A program made the translations under genes and the position numbers. 32,931 nucleotides of DNA, from the NCBI GenBank assembly GCA_020638035.1, contig JACKJI010000022.1:1-32931 (forward strand), read 5' to 3'. Each line of letters begins with the position of its first letter. The first letter of the stretch is position 1. This DNA is from Hyphomicrobiaceae bacterium (GTDB lineage Bacteria; Pseudomonadota; Alphaproteobacteria; Rhizobiales; Hyphomicrobiaceae). Positions 25,838-32,859 of this stretch are shown in pieces. Below the pieces are notes generated by a model. The model saw only the letters and a program-made list of their open reading frames with translations. It was not told the origin of the DNA and did not search any database.

Positions 25838-26407
25838 TTAGTTGACGGTGACGAACACATTCGTCGGGTTGGTAATGATGTCGAATACCGCTGACCGCTT
25901 TTGCGACTGTGCGACCACGGCCTTGATGTCGTCCTCGCTCGCATCAGCGCGAATCTCGAAATGAACGCGGATGGCACCGAAGCCATTGCGAACCTCGTCG
26001 TCGATGCCAAGGATGCCCTGAATGTCCATGTCGGCCTCGAGGACAGCCTTGACCGAATGGAGCTGGATACCGCGCCTCTGGGCCACCGCTGCAACGCCCG
26101 CCGTGAGGCAGCTCGCAAGACCGGAAAGAACGAGTTCGACCGGAGTGGGAGCGTTGTCCTCGGATGCAAAGACCTGAGGATGGTCCGCTTCGACAGTGAA
26201 CGTCCTGCTGCGGTTCTGCTCCGCGCCGAGCCCGAAGAAGCTGCCGATTGCCGAGCGGCTGTGCGTGCCGTTCAGCCACTCGCAGCTTGCGCGCCACTTG
26301 AATTGCGCCGCCTCCGGCACCTGCTGCAAGGACTCGCGCGCTCCGAACAGTGCGGTTACATTGACGCCGTTGTCCACGCTGGTGATGGTCGAGATGTCCG
26401 TGGTCAT
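25838..26407 (-). CDS. OsmC/Ohr-like protein
   Basis: Member of the OsmC superfamily, thiol-dependent organic peroxide reductases; cytoplasmic. The 189 residues include the family core PTPVELVLSGLASCLTAGVA with the peroxidatic-type Cys100. The second conserved Cys, usually in a C-terminal CPV segment, is replaced: the corresponding stretch reads KRSAVFDIITNP, leaving Ser172. Another Cys is at 42. A two-cysteine cycle is therefore not obvious, and the protein may be a non-peroxidase relative. I start at the ATG at 26407 with AGGAG about 8-9 bases upstream; the frame is open to 26908 but that part overlaps the AraC promoter. First gene of the operon, divergent from AraC. Confidence 0.9.
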   Translation of the reverse strand: MTTDISTITSVDNGVNVTALFGARESLQQVPEAAQFKWRASCEWLNGTHSRSAIGSFFGLGAEQNRSRTFTVEADHPQVFASEDNAPTPVELVLSGLASCLTAGVAAVAQRRGIQLHSVKAVLEADMDIQGILGIDDEVRNGFGAIRVHFEIRADASEDDIKAVVAQSQKRSAVFDIITNPTNVFVTVN

Positions 26408-26596
26408 TGTTGCGGTCTCCTGTGCTGTAGCTGATTTGCTTACGTAACGGTTCTGGTGGTCTTGTTGCTTGGGGGCCGGGCTACGGCTTGTGGCAGTGCC
26501 AAACCGTTGATGACCAGATACATTAGGAAACGGGTGCCGGTGGAGGACCCGGCGTCCGCTTGAAAGGACCAATCGTCCAAACTGGGAGAACCGGCC
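26408..26596. promoter_or_regulatory. Divergent control region between OsmC operon and AraC gene
   Basis: The 189-bp gap contains an inverted pair AACGGTT (26446-26452) and AACCGTT (26502-26508), 49 bp apart. TCTGGTGGTC next to the first and GACCAGA next to the second extend the symmetry loosely. It is a reasonable candidate for AraC-family operator sites, placed to control both divergent units. No definite -35/-10 hexamers can be assigned. Confidence 0.5.
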
Positions 26597-27559
26597 ATGA
26601 CAGACCCTCTGGCGGATGTTCTTCAGTCGGTACGGCTCGCCGGCAGCGTCTTTCTGGAGGCTGACTTCACGGCGCCCTGGTGTGTCGCTGGGCAAATAGC
26701 GCTTGATCACTGCCTGCCTTTTATGCCGGGTCTGGTGCAAGTGATCGGATATCACGTTGTCCTTGAGGGCCGCATGCTTGTTGGCGTCATTGGTGAGACG
26801 CCGATTGAAATTCGTGCCGGCGAAATTGTTCTGCTTCCCCGCAACGACATACACACGATGGCAAGCGCCGCGGGCATCGCTCAGGTCAGTGTCGCCGACA
26901 TCATTCAAGAGTCGCCTGAGGGTAGCTTGCTGAAGATCGAATACGGCGGTGGGGGGGAGCCGACGAGCATCATTTGTGGCTTCCTGGGTACTCGGGACTC
27001 TTTTAATCCGCTGCTCGCCACGCTGCCGCGGCTGCTACATGTCGACATCAGCAAGGCCGCGTCGCGCGCCTGGGTCGAGACATCGGTCCGGTTTGCGGCG
27101 GCCGAGCTGGTCCGCGGGCGGCTGGCATCCTCGGACTTGATGTCGAGGATATCGGAGGTGTTGCTTGTGGAAGCCGTGCGTGAGTACGTCGCGACGCTCG
27201 GTGATTGTGAGCAAGGGTGGCTCAAGGGGCTGAGCGATCCCAACATAGGGCGTGCATTAGCACTGATTCACGCCGACATCGCTGCCCCATGGTCGGCCGA
27301 TACCCTGGCCAAAGAGGTCGCTCTTTCCCGCAGCGCATTCATGGGGCGGTTCGCACAACTGATCGGAATGCCGCCAATCCGTTATCTCACAGTGTGGCGC
27401 CTGGAAATTGCTAAGCGCCACCTTCGGGAGACACACATGAGTGTTCCCCAGATTGCTCATGCCATCGGATATGAATCCGAGGAAGGATTTCGGCGGGCGT
27501 TCAAGCGCGAATTCGAGCTATGGCCGGCCGAGTGGCGAGATCGTCAGGCGCGTGCTTGA
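26597..27559 (+). CDS. AraC-family transcriptional regulator with cupin sensor domain
   Basis: Transcription factor of 320 residues. The N-terminal 190 are a cupin-like effector domain; GRMLVGVIGETPIEIRAGEIVLLPRNDIHTM is the usual cupin strand pattern. The C-terminal 100 hold two helix-turn-helix units: WSADTLAKEVALSRSAFMGRF, then MSVPQIAHAIGYESEEGFRRAFKRE. This domain order belongs to the group that regulates neighbouring oxidative or detoxification operons. ATG at 26597 has GGGAG eight bases upstream. It is divergent from the OsmC-FMO-FAD-MaoC operon and is its most likely regulator, responding to a substrate or product (inference). Confidence 0.93.
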   Translation: MTDPLADVLQSVRLAGSVFLEADFTAPWCVAGQIALDHCLPFMPGLVQVIGYHVVLEGRMLVGVIGETPIEIRAGEIVLLPRNDIHTMASAAGIAQVSVADIIQESPEGSLLKIEYGGGGEPTSIICGFLGTRDSFNPLLATLPRLLHVDISKAASRAWVETSVRFAAAELVRGRLASSDLMSRISEVLLVEAVREYVATLGDCEQGWLKGLSDPNIGRALALIHADIAAPWSADTLAKEVALSRSAFMGRFAQLIGMPPIRYLTVWRLEIAKRHLRETHMSVPQIAHAIGYESEEGFRRAFKREFELWPAEWRDRQARA

Positions 27560-28100
27560 AGGATAGGCGCGGCTGAGCACTCACTGCGGAGCCGCAACAT
27601 GCGTAAGATCGAAGTGCCCTCCAGCCTGCGATCGCTTTTTTTCAACCAGTAGACGTGCCGCGTAATTTCGTCGCTTTGTCCCTCGTTAACTGACCTTCAC
27701 TCGGACGGACCGAGTAGGCCGGTAAGGGTCAAAATGCACGATCCGGCGACCGGCTGTCGATCGACGTGGTAGGGTCGAAGGCAGTCGCCAGGCGCAGGAA
27801 ATGACTGCAAGGGTGCTGCGCCGCAGCGATTTATGTCGCGCAGACCACCGCATCGATGTGCTCGGAAAGCACTTGCTCTCTGATGATCCGTGTTTGCGTG
27901 CGGCCGGTTGTGGCCCTGACCGACGTTTCGTTGCGATGCAGCGAAGTTTCCGGTGTTGAAGGTATAGCGTTGCCGTTCCCGGTCCATATCCCGAACGGAC
28001 GCTATCTGGGGTGATGCGGGCGTGCGGTCAGAGGCCTCGAAGCCCGCCCATGACCCATAGCGCCATATGACGCCTACGGATGCGCATACAGCCCCCCGCG
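27560..28100. other. Gene-free stretch between AraC and TetR genes
   Basis: The 541 bp hold no convincing gene. A leftward frame from 28434 to 27697 is only a shadow of TetR continued. The palindrome GCGATCGC (27628-27635) followed by seven Ts lies about 70 bp after the AraC stop; it cannot form a normal looped stem, so I do not call it a terminator. A 50-residue leftward run in the middle (RTQTRIIREQVLSEHIDAVV) may be leftover coding sequence. Confidence 0.55.
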
Positions 28101-28733
28101 TCAGGTGTTGGTGGAAGCGGACATAGAAGACGAACGGCGCAGCGGCTTGGTGAGCTGCGCACTTAAGTACTGCTGCACAAGTATGGTCGCGGCCTGCGAC
28201 GCAGCAGCGGAGTAGCCACGGTCGCCGTGAACGAGGATCAGTGAGATGGCGCCTTCCGAGAGCAGCCAGACGGCTCGCGCGAGTTCCTTCGATCGCTCGA
28301 CGCCCGACCGCGCGAGCAGATCGGCAAGGCAATCCTCGAGCTGCGCCTTGTGTCTGCGCGCGATCTTGCGTGCCGGATGACCGGGCAGGTCCGCGAGCTC
28401 GATGACGAGGCGCGTAAATCCGGAGCCCGCCCATCGCGGCCGGTCAGCCCATACGGCCAGATCGCGGAACATCTCCGTCACGACCTCCTCCGGTGATCCC
28501 GACAGCTTGTCTCCGAACGTCCGGAACGCGCGGAGGGCAAGCTCATGCTGCTCGGCGAGAACCTCGGCCAGCAATCGATCCTTGCTTTCGAAGTGATGGT
28601 AGAGCGTGCGCTTCGTCAGCTTTGCAGCCGCCGCGATCTCGTCCATCGTCACGCGGCTATAGCCCTGTCGGCGGAACAACCGATAGGCCGCGTCGAGAAT
28701 GCGCTTGCGTGTCGGCTCGGCGGCGCGCGGCAT
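28101..28733 (-). CDS. TetR-family transcriptional repressor
   Basis: DNA-binding repressor of 210 residues. The N-terminal TetR helix-turn-helix is clear: RILDAAYRLFRRQGYSRVTM, then AKLTKRTLYHHFESKDRLL, residues 10-57. The remaining all-helical part is the ligand-binding and dimerisation domain, whose ligand cannot be predicted. Length is typical. It is divergent from the mandelate-racemase-like gene with 98 bp between start codons, so it probably controls that gene and itself. The last ten residues are Ser-rich and unconserved in style. Confidence 0.93.
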   Translation of the reverse strand: MPRAAEPTRKRILDAAYRLFRRQGYSRVTMDEIAAAAKLTKRTLYHHFESKDRLLAEVLAEQHELALRAFRTFGDKLSGSPEEVVTEMFRDLAVWADRPRWAGSGFTRLVIELADLPGHPARKIARRHKAQLEDCLADLLARSGVERSKELARAVWLLSEGAISLILVHGDRGYSAAASQAATILVQQYLSAQLTKPLRRSSSMSASTNT

Positions 28734-28831
28734 CGAGGACTCGTTCTCAAAGTATACTCAATAGTGAATTTACACGAGCACGGAACGGTTTCAATCCTAC
28801 GAGCATCAGGCGTTTTTGGGAGAATTGCATC
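28734..28831. promoter_or_regulatory. TetR/enolase-superfamily divergent promoter
   Basis: A 98-bp AT-richer gap. It contains the perfect palindrome AGTATACT (28751-28758) and, overlapping it, TACT-CAAT-AGTG, an imperfect inverted repeat. TetR operators are usually 15-20-bp palindromes in exactly this position, so this is a candidate operator. Promoter hexamers are not clear. Confidence 0.45.
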
Positions 28832-29929
28832 ATGTCGCATCCCCGACTGACATTGCGAGACATCACAGCACGGCCGGTCGTTCTGAAGCTGAAGCGGCCT
28901 GTCGTCGCCCGTATCGCCACAATCACCGACTGGCCGATCATCCTGATCGATCTCACGACGGAGGAGGGCATCGTCGGACGGAGCTACCTGGAGCCCTATG
29001 TCGTCAAGTCGATGCGCTACCTGGTGCCGGCTCTGGCCGACCTCGGCGCGATGCTGAAGGGGCGTACGGTCGCCCCAGCGGAGTTGTTCGAGGCGTCGCG
29101 CAAGTCGTTGCACTTCGTCGGTTATGAAGGCCTGTCGATGATCGCCGCTTCCGGTCTCGACATGGCGGCCTGGGATGCGCTGGCGAAGGCTGCGAACATG
29201 CCCCTCTGCGTCCTGTTAGGCGGGTCGGTCGGACCTGTGAAGGCCTACAACAGCAACGGGCTCTGGTTGCGTGCGCCCGAGGCCGTTGCCGAGGAGGCGA
29301 TCGAGCTACGCGACGAAGGTGGCTTCACCGGACTGAAGCTACGTCTCGGACGCGAGCGGCCTGCTGACGACTTGGCGACGATCGCCGCCGTCAGGAAAGC
29401 CGTCGGCGACGAGATGCGCCTCATGGTCGACTTCAACCAGGGACTCAACCTCGCCGAGGCCCTGCATCGCTGCCAGGCGATCGACGGACATGGCCTTGAA
29501 TGGATCGAGGAGCCGATCGTCTATGACAATCTCGACGGCCTTGCCCAGCTCACGGCAGAGCTGAAGACGCCGATCCAGATCGGCGAGAACTTCTACGGCC
29601 CGCGCGAGATGCACAAGGCGGTGCAGAAGAAGGCCTGTGACCTGGTCATGCCGGACTTCATGCGGATCGGAGGCGTATCAGGCTGGATGCGCGCGGCAGC
29701 GATCGCGGGGGCGGCAGGCATCCCGATGTCGACGCATCTTTACCCAGAGGTCGCGGCGCATGTCATGCGCGCAACAGAGACGGCGCACTGGCTCGAATGG
29801 CAGGACTGGGCCGATCCGGTGCTGCAGCGACCCTACGAGATCAAGGATGGCCTGCTGCATATCCCGGACGATCCTGGCGTCGGCCTCGAATGGAACGACG
29901 ACGCTGTTGCCGCGCATCAAATGCGTTGA
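28832..29929 (+). CDS. Mandelate-racemase-like enolase-superfamily enzyme with K-x-R motif
   Basis: Member of the mandelate racemase group of the enolase superfamily: a Mg-dependent enzyme that removes the proton next to a carboxylate. The 365 residues align with mandelate racemase throughout. Metal ligands are Asp200 (MVDFNQ), Glu226 (WIEEP) and Glu252 (IGENF); the His-Asp dyad is His302 (MSTHLYPE) and Asp275 (MPDFMRIGG); Glu322 (AHWLEW) is present. The first base motif is K169-L-R171, whereas mandelate racemase has K-x-K, so the (S)-specific Lys base is Arg here. A dehydratase, epimerase or one-sided racemase is likelier than mandelate racemization. ATG at 28832 follows GGGAG; an open extension to 28493 overlaps TetR. 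Confidence 0.92.
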   Translation: MSHPRLTLRDITARPVVLKLKRPVVARIATITDWPIILIDLTTEEGIVGRSYLEPYVVKSMRYLVPALADLGAMLKGRTVAPAELFEASRKSLHFVGYEGLSMIAASGLDMAAWDALAKAANMPLCVLLGGSVGPVKAYNSNGLWLRAPEAVAEEAIELRDEGGFTGLKLRLGRERPADDLATIAAVRKAVGDEMRLMVDFNQGLNLAEALHRCQAIDGHGLEWIEEPIVYDNLDGLAQLTAELKTPIQIGENFYGPREMHKAVQKKACDLVMPDFMRIGGVSGWMRAAAIAGAAGIPMSTHLYPEVAAHVMRATETAHWLEWQDWADPVLQRPYEIKDGLLHIPDDPGVGLEWNDDAVAAHQMR

Positions 29930-30393
29930 GCTATGTCGAACATCGAGTCCAGTGTCCGAACCTGCTCAACAAGCAGATGTCCAAGATCACCCTGCGACAT
30001 CTGAGTGCCATGCACCCATTGGCCCTCAGTGAAATCGATGTCTAAACGCGCCTGGGAGTAGACCGGACATTTCACATTTTTCTTGTGGCATCGCTCGTTA
30101 TTGCGGCGCACGCTGTGTCTTGCTCGCTCCCAACCTCCCGAGCAACACGAATGTTGCGCACGGGCACAGAGTCCGGACGGGGTCACTTGCGTTGAAGGCC
30201 TCGACGGCAGTTGACCGGTATAGCCTAGAAGCGGACCAGCACGGCAGCACATTCGTCCAACTTTAACAACTGTGGGATTGAGCTCTAGCATGAGCCCTAG
30301 CGGTGGTCGTAATTGAGCACACGCTCAGCTTCAACGCGAAGGTATCGCCACTGGCAAAGGGACTGAGTTCCGGCTGTCTGCTTACGGTGCCGA
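29930..30393. other. Gene-free stretch between enolase-like gene and integrase
   Basis: The 464 bp contain relic copy B (30058-30185) and no intact gene. A leftward 124-residue frame (29917-30291) has no recognisable content and lies antisense to the relic, so I do not accept it. No strong terminator hairpin is visible for either flanking gene. Confidence 0.55.
30058..30185 (+). pseudogene. Relic copy B of the small exported-protein gene
   Basis: Rightward frame reads VDRTFHIFLVASLVIAAHAV, then SCSLPTSRAT, and stops soon after. The first 18 codons correspond to copy A (20543-20670, opposite strand) with mainly synonymous changes. A 24-bp core (30087-30110) matches copy A at 22 positions. The expected start codon is GTA here, so this copy cannot be translated normally. 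It has the shape of a signal peptide with a lipobox-like AVSC. Confidence 0.5.
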
Positions 30394-31662
30394 CTACGAG
30401 AACTTCTTATGGTCTGCCAGCGCAACCACATCCGCGGTTGATTGAATGCCGAGCGCCACCGCGATGGGCGCTACGACTCGATCGGCTGCCTGGCGCGCAG
30501 GGTCTTGCTGCATATGTGCGTAAATACTGGTCGACTGCGCGCTGGCGTGTCCGAGCAAAGCGCCAGTCATTGCGAGCGTCTCACCGGAGGACACGGCGGC
30601 CGATCCCATCGTGTGGCGCAACGTATGCGGTGTGACGCCCGGCAAACTGGCTCGCGTCACCACCTTGGCCCAGAACCGCTTGGTTCCCTGATAAAAAGTC
30701 CTGCCGTCCTCCGACGGAAAAACATAAGAGATGCCTGTCGTTTGCGGCAGCGACTTTAATAGCGCTATTGCTGCGCCTGAAAGGGGTCTCACGCTATGAC
30801 CGGTCTTGCTGTCTTGCAATCGAAGGCAAGCGCGCTCGAAGTCGACCTCCATCCACTGCAGCGCAGCGATCTCGTCTCGGCGGCATCCCGTCAATGCCCA
30901 CAGTCTCATGATGGCGATCGCCTTCGGATTGGCTCCCTCGGCAAGCAGCCCCTCCAGGGCCTCCCCAAGACGTTGGACTTCCCCGAGGGTGAGAAAGCGA
31001 TTTCGGCGCCGGTCCGCTGGCTTCTTGACTAACGTGCAAGGGTTGGTCTCAGCCAACTCTTGCCTCATGGCGAAGGTATAGACAGCCGACAGGTCTCGGA
31101 CGGCCCGTGTCGCGGCGCCTACGCCGCCGCGCACGATGACCCGAGCTCGAAAGCCTGTTTTGACGTCTTTAGCCGTCCTACCATCACGTATATCCCGCAT
31201 GACTTGCTCGACGTCGGCAGGGCGTACTTCAGAAATCTTCTTGCGACCGATGAGAGGAACGAGGTGGTGCTGCAGGCGTGCGAGCATCCATTTCCGATTC
31301 CGGGGCTTAAGGTGGTCGGTGCCTTTGGTGGCGAACTGGTCGATCAGCTCTTTCACTGTCATTTCTAGACGCTTCGCTTTACGTGCTCCCGCAGGATCGC
31401 CACCTTGAACTGCTGTGGCCAGCACCTTCTTGGCTTCCTGCCGGGCCTCTTCAACGGTCAGCACGCCATAGCGACCGATCGTAAACCGGCGCGTTGTTCC
31501 ACTCCGCCCCCCACCAACGCGGTATTGCGCGACAAACGTCTTTGAACCGCCAGGCCTGATCCTGAGGCCGAAGCCGATCAGTTCGGCATCCCAGATGAAT
31601 CGATCGCGCTCCGTCGAAAACTCGGCATCGACTACCTTCTTGGTGAGCTTCCGGCGCTGCAT
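30394..31662 (-). CDS. int: Tyrosine recombinase (integrase) of the tRNA-Val element
   Basis: Site-specific recombinase that would insert and excise the element at tRNA-Val. Of 422 residues, about 1-90 are the arm-binding domain (KLTKKVVDAEF, then FGLRIRPGGSKTFVAQYR), 100-210 the core-binding SAM-like domain, and 225-400 the catalytic domain. All catalytic residues are present: R261 (TGCRRDEI), K286 (DSKTG), H346 and R349 (TPHTLRH), H372 (LLGHAS) and Y381. I start at the ATG at 31662 with AGAGG eight bases upstream; the frame is open to 31773, but that stretch holds the arm-type repeats. The stop lies 1.45 kb from attR and the start 176 bp from it. Confidence 0.95.
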   Translation of the reverse strand: MQRRKLTKKVVDAEFSTERDRFIWDAELIGFGLRIRPGGSKTFVAQYRVGGGRSGTTRRFTIGRYGVLTVEEARQEAKKVLATAVQGGDPAGARKAKRLEMTVKELIDQFATKGTDHLKPRNRKWMLARLQHHLVPLIGRKKISEVRPADVEQVMRDIRDGRTAKDVKTGFRARVIVRGGVGAATRAVRDLSAVYTFAMRQELAETNPCTLVKKPADRRRNRFLTLGEVQRLGEALEGLLAEGANPKAIAIMRLWALTGCRRDEIAALQWMEVDFERACLRLQDSKTGHSVRPLSGAAIALLKSLPQTTGISYVFPSEDGRTFYQGTKRFWAKVVTRASLPGVTPHTLRHTMGSAAVSSGETLAMTGALLGHASAQSTSIYAHMQQDPARQAADRVVAPIAVALGIQSTADVVALADHKKFS

Positions 31663-31694
31663 GCTTTCCGCCTCTCTTCGCTTCACCCAGCGCA

Positions 31695-31727
31695 CTGGGA
31701 AGCACCTGGGAAGCACCTGGGAAGCAC
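31695..31727 (+). repeat. Candidate integrase arm-type sites, right end (three tandem copies)
   Basis: Three perfect tandem copies of CTGGGAAGCAC, sharing TGGGAAGCAC with the two copies near attL. They lie between the integrase start (31662) and attR (31839), so binding there could both build the recombination complex and repress the integrase promoter. That role is inferred from location. Confidence 0.7.
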
Positions 31728-31838
31728 AAAAATAGCAGGTGTCGGATACGAGAGGCAACAAGGCGACACACATAAAATTGGAAAAACAAACAGTTATGAA
31801 AACTACGGCAACCCCAGGAAGCTAGCAGACCCCATGAC

Positions 31839-31890
31839 CACACGCTTCACACGCGTGGGGTCACTGGTTCAATCCCAGTACCGCCCACCA
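31839..31890 (+). repeat. attR: right 52-bp direct repeat
   Basis: Exact copy of the tRNA-Val 3' part at 11480-11531, beginning at the anticodon arm and ending with CCA. It has no D arm or 5' acceptor strand and so cannot be a functional tRNA. DNA from 31891 rightward should be the original downstream neighbour of the tRNA gene. Confidence 0.95.
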
Positions 31891-32052
31891 TCCACCAATA
31901 AAAAAATGCCACTCCGTGTTTCCGCGCATGCGTGCCCGTGCCCAGCACGGATTAACCGCTATCGGATGTAGTTTGGTCACGTCAATAATTTGGAATACCG
32001 ACAAAATCGAGTTCGGCACTGCTTCCACGACCGCAACACACACAAAACAGAA

Positions 32053-32859
32053 CTACCCAGCGAGCGATATGAGGAAACGCGCGGTGCTGTGCCACACCGC
32101 CGTATCGCTGAACGGAATTTTCAAGATTACCACCGCGAGTGCAAAGCCACCCGCCCACCAATACGCGGGATGCACTTTCCCGTGCGTCCGCCAGTCATGA
32201 ACGATACCGGCGGCGATGAAGAGCAAGCTGGCCAATGAGGGCAGCAACAAGCCAGATACCTGTGGCGGCGGACCGCCTAGCCCTGCAACACCCACGTTTC
32301 CCTGGAACTGCGGCAGGTGACCACCCATCACAATATAGACGATAAACGGGCGAGCGATCGCGGCATCAAGGGTGACAGCGGTCGCAGACAACATCAATCG
32401 CTTATGCCAATCGGGTCGACGCACGTTGTAGATCGCGGCCACCACAAGGACCGTGAAGAGGAACATCGCGGCCATCGGCACGATCATGAAGGTTACACCG
32501 GCCAACTCGAAATTTGCAGCGGCTGCGCGCTTGGCTGAGTTGATGGCAGCAAGCGTTCCAAAGATCGTCATCGCTGTCGCCAACGAGATTCCGATCATTC
32601 CCATTTCGCGGTGGCGGACGACATAGCCCGACGCGACCAGCCAGGATTGATAGATCAGGAAAAGTGTCCAGCCAAAGAAGAGAGCACCGTGAATGGCAAG
32701 CACTGGGATCCGCTCGGGCACACCTTGCATCAACGGGACCCAAAAGGTCGGCGCAAAACCCAGAAAGGCTGTGGCGGCCATCGCAACCGCTGCCCAAAGA
32801 TAGAACCGAGACCGCCCCGTTGCGGCGCGCGGTATGGCATCTGTCGCTGCGGCGGTCAT
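32053..32859 (-). CDS. Seven-helix integral membrane protein of unknown function
   Basis: A 268-residue protein of which most is hydrophobic. Seven membrane segments can be picked out, beginning FYLWAAVAMAATAFLGFAP and IPVLAIHGALFFGWTLFLIYQ and ending WWAGGFALAVVILKIPF. Histidines lie at helix ends (AIHGALFFGW, RHREMG, PDWHKRLM, DWRTHGKVHPAY), which could bind haem or metal, but this is speculative. I chose the ATG at 32859 because GGAGG lies six bases upstream; an ATG two codons earlier abuts that site, and an open extension to 32916 has no ribosome-binding site. It lies outside the element in restored chromosomal context. Family not recognised. Confidence 0.78.
   Translation of the reverse strand: MTAAATDAIPRAATGRSRFYLWAAVAMAATAFLGFAPTFWVPLMQGVPERIPVLAIHGALFFGWTLFLIYQSWLVASGYVVRHREMGMIGISLATAMTIFGTLAAINSAKRAAAANFELAGVTFMIVPMAAMFLFTVLVVAAIYNVRRPDWHKRLMLSATAVTLDAAIARPFIVYIVMGGHLPQFQGNVGVAGLGGPPPQVSGLLLPSLASLLFIAAGIVHDWRTHGKVHPAYWWAGGFALAVVILKIPFSDTAVWHSTARFLISLAG

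Larger units (their letters stand above)
11480..31890. mobile_element. Integrative element in tRNA-Val, about 20.36 kb
   Basis: Bounded by an exact 52-bp direct repeat of the tRNA-Val 3' part and carrying a complete tyrosine recombinase at its right end. The unit length, counting one repeat copy, is 20,359 bp. Contents from left to right: unknown genes plus an AlpA-primase-ATPase module, a single-chain restriction-methylation enzyme, an oxidative metabolic module with MFS, AraC and TetR genes, and the integrase. No conjugation, relaxase, capsid, portal or terminase genes were seen. It is therefore not a self-transmissible conjugative element or complete prophage; a mobilisable or satellite-like island is the better description. 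The integrase lies beside attR rather than beside the tRNA. Confidence 0.93.

Noticed and set aside
27628..27642. GCGATCGC followed by a T-run as a terminator of the AraC gene
   Set aside because: The palindrome has no loop and no longer stem could be drawn around it.
27697..28434. Leftward 245-codon frame in the gap before TetR
   Set aside because: Half of it overlaps TetR out of frame; the remainder has no ribosome-binding site or recognisable content.
11597..31727. CRISPR-like array from the TGGGAAGCAC repeats
   Set aside because: Units are 11 bp, tandem, without spacers, and only two or three per site; no cas genes.
30394..31773. Longer integrase starting upstream of 31662
   Set aside because: The extra N-terminus is translated from the tandem arm-type repeats and lacks a good ribosome-binding site.
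31861..32043. Leftward 60-residue frame ending GGWWAVLGLNQ
   Set aside because: Its end is the antisense of the tRNA fragment in attR, a frequent false gene.
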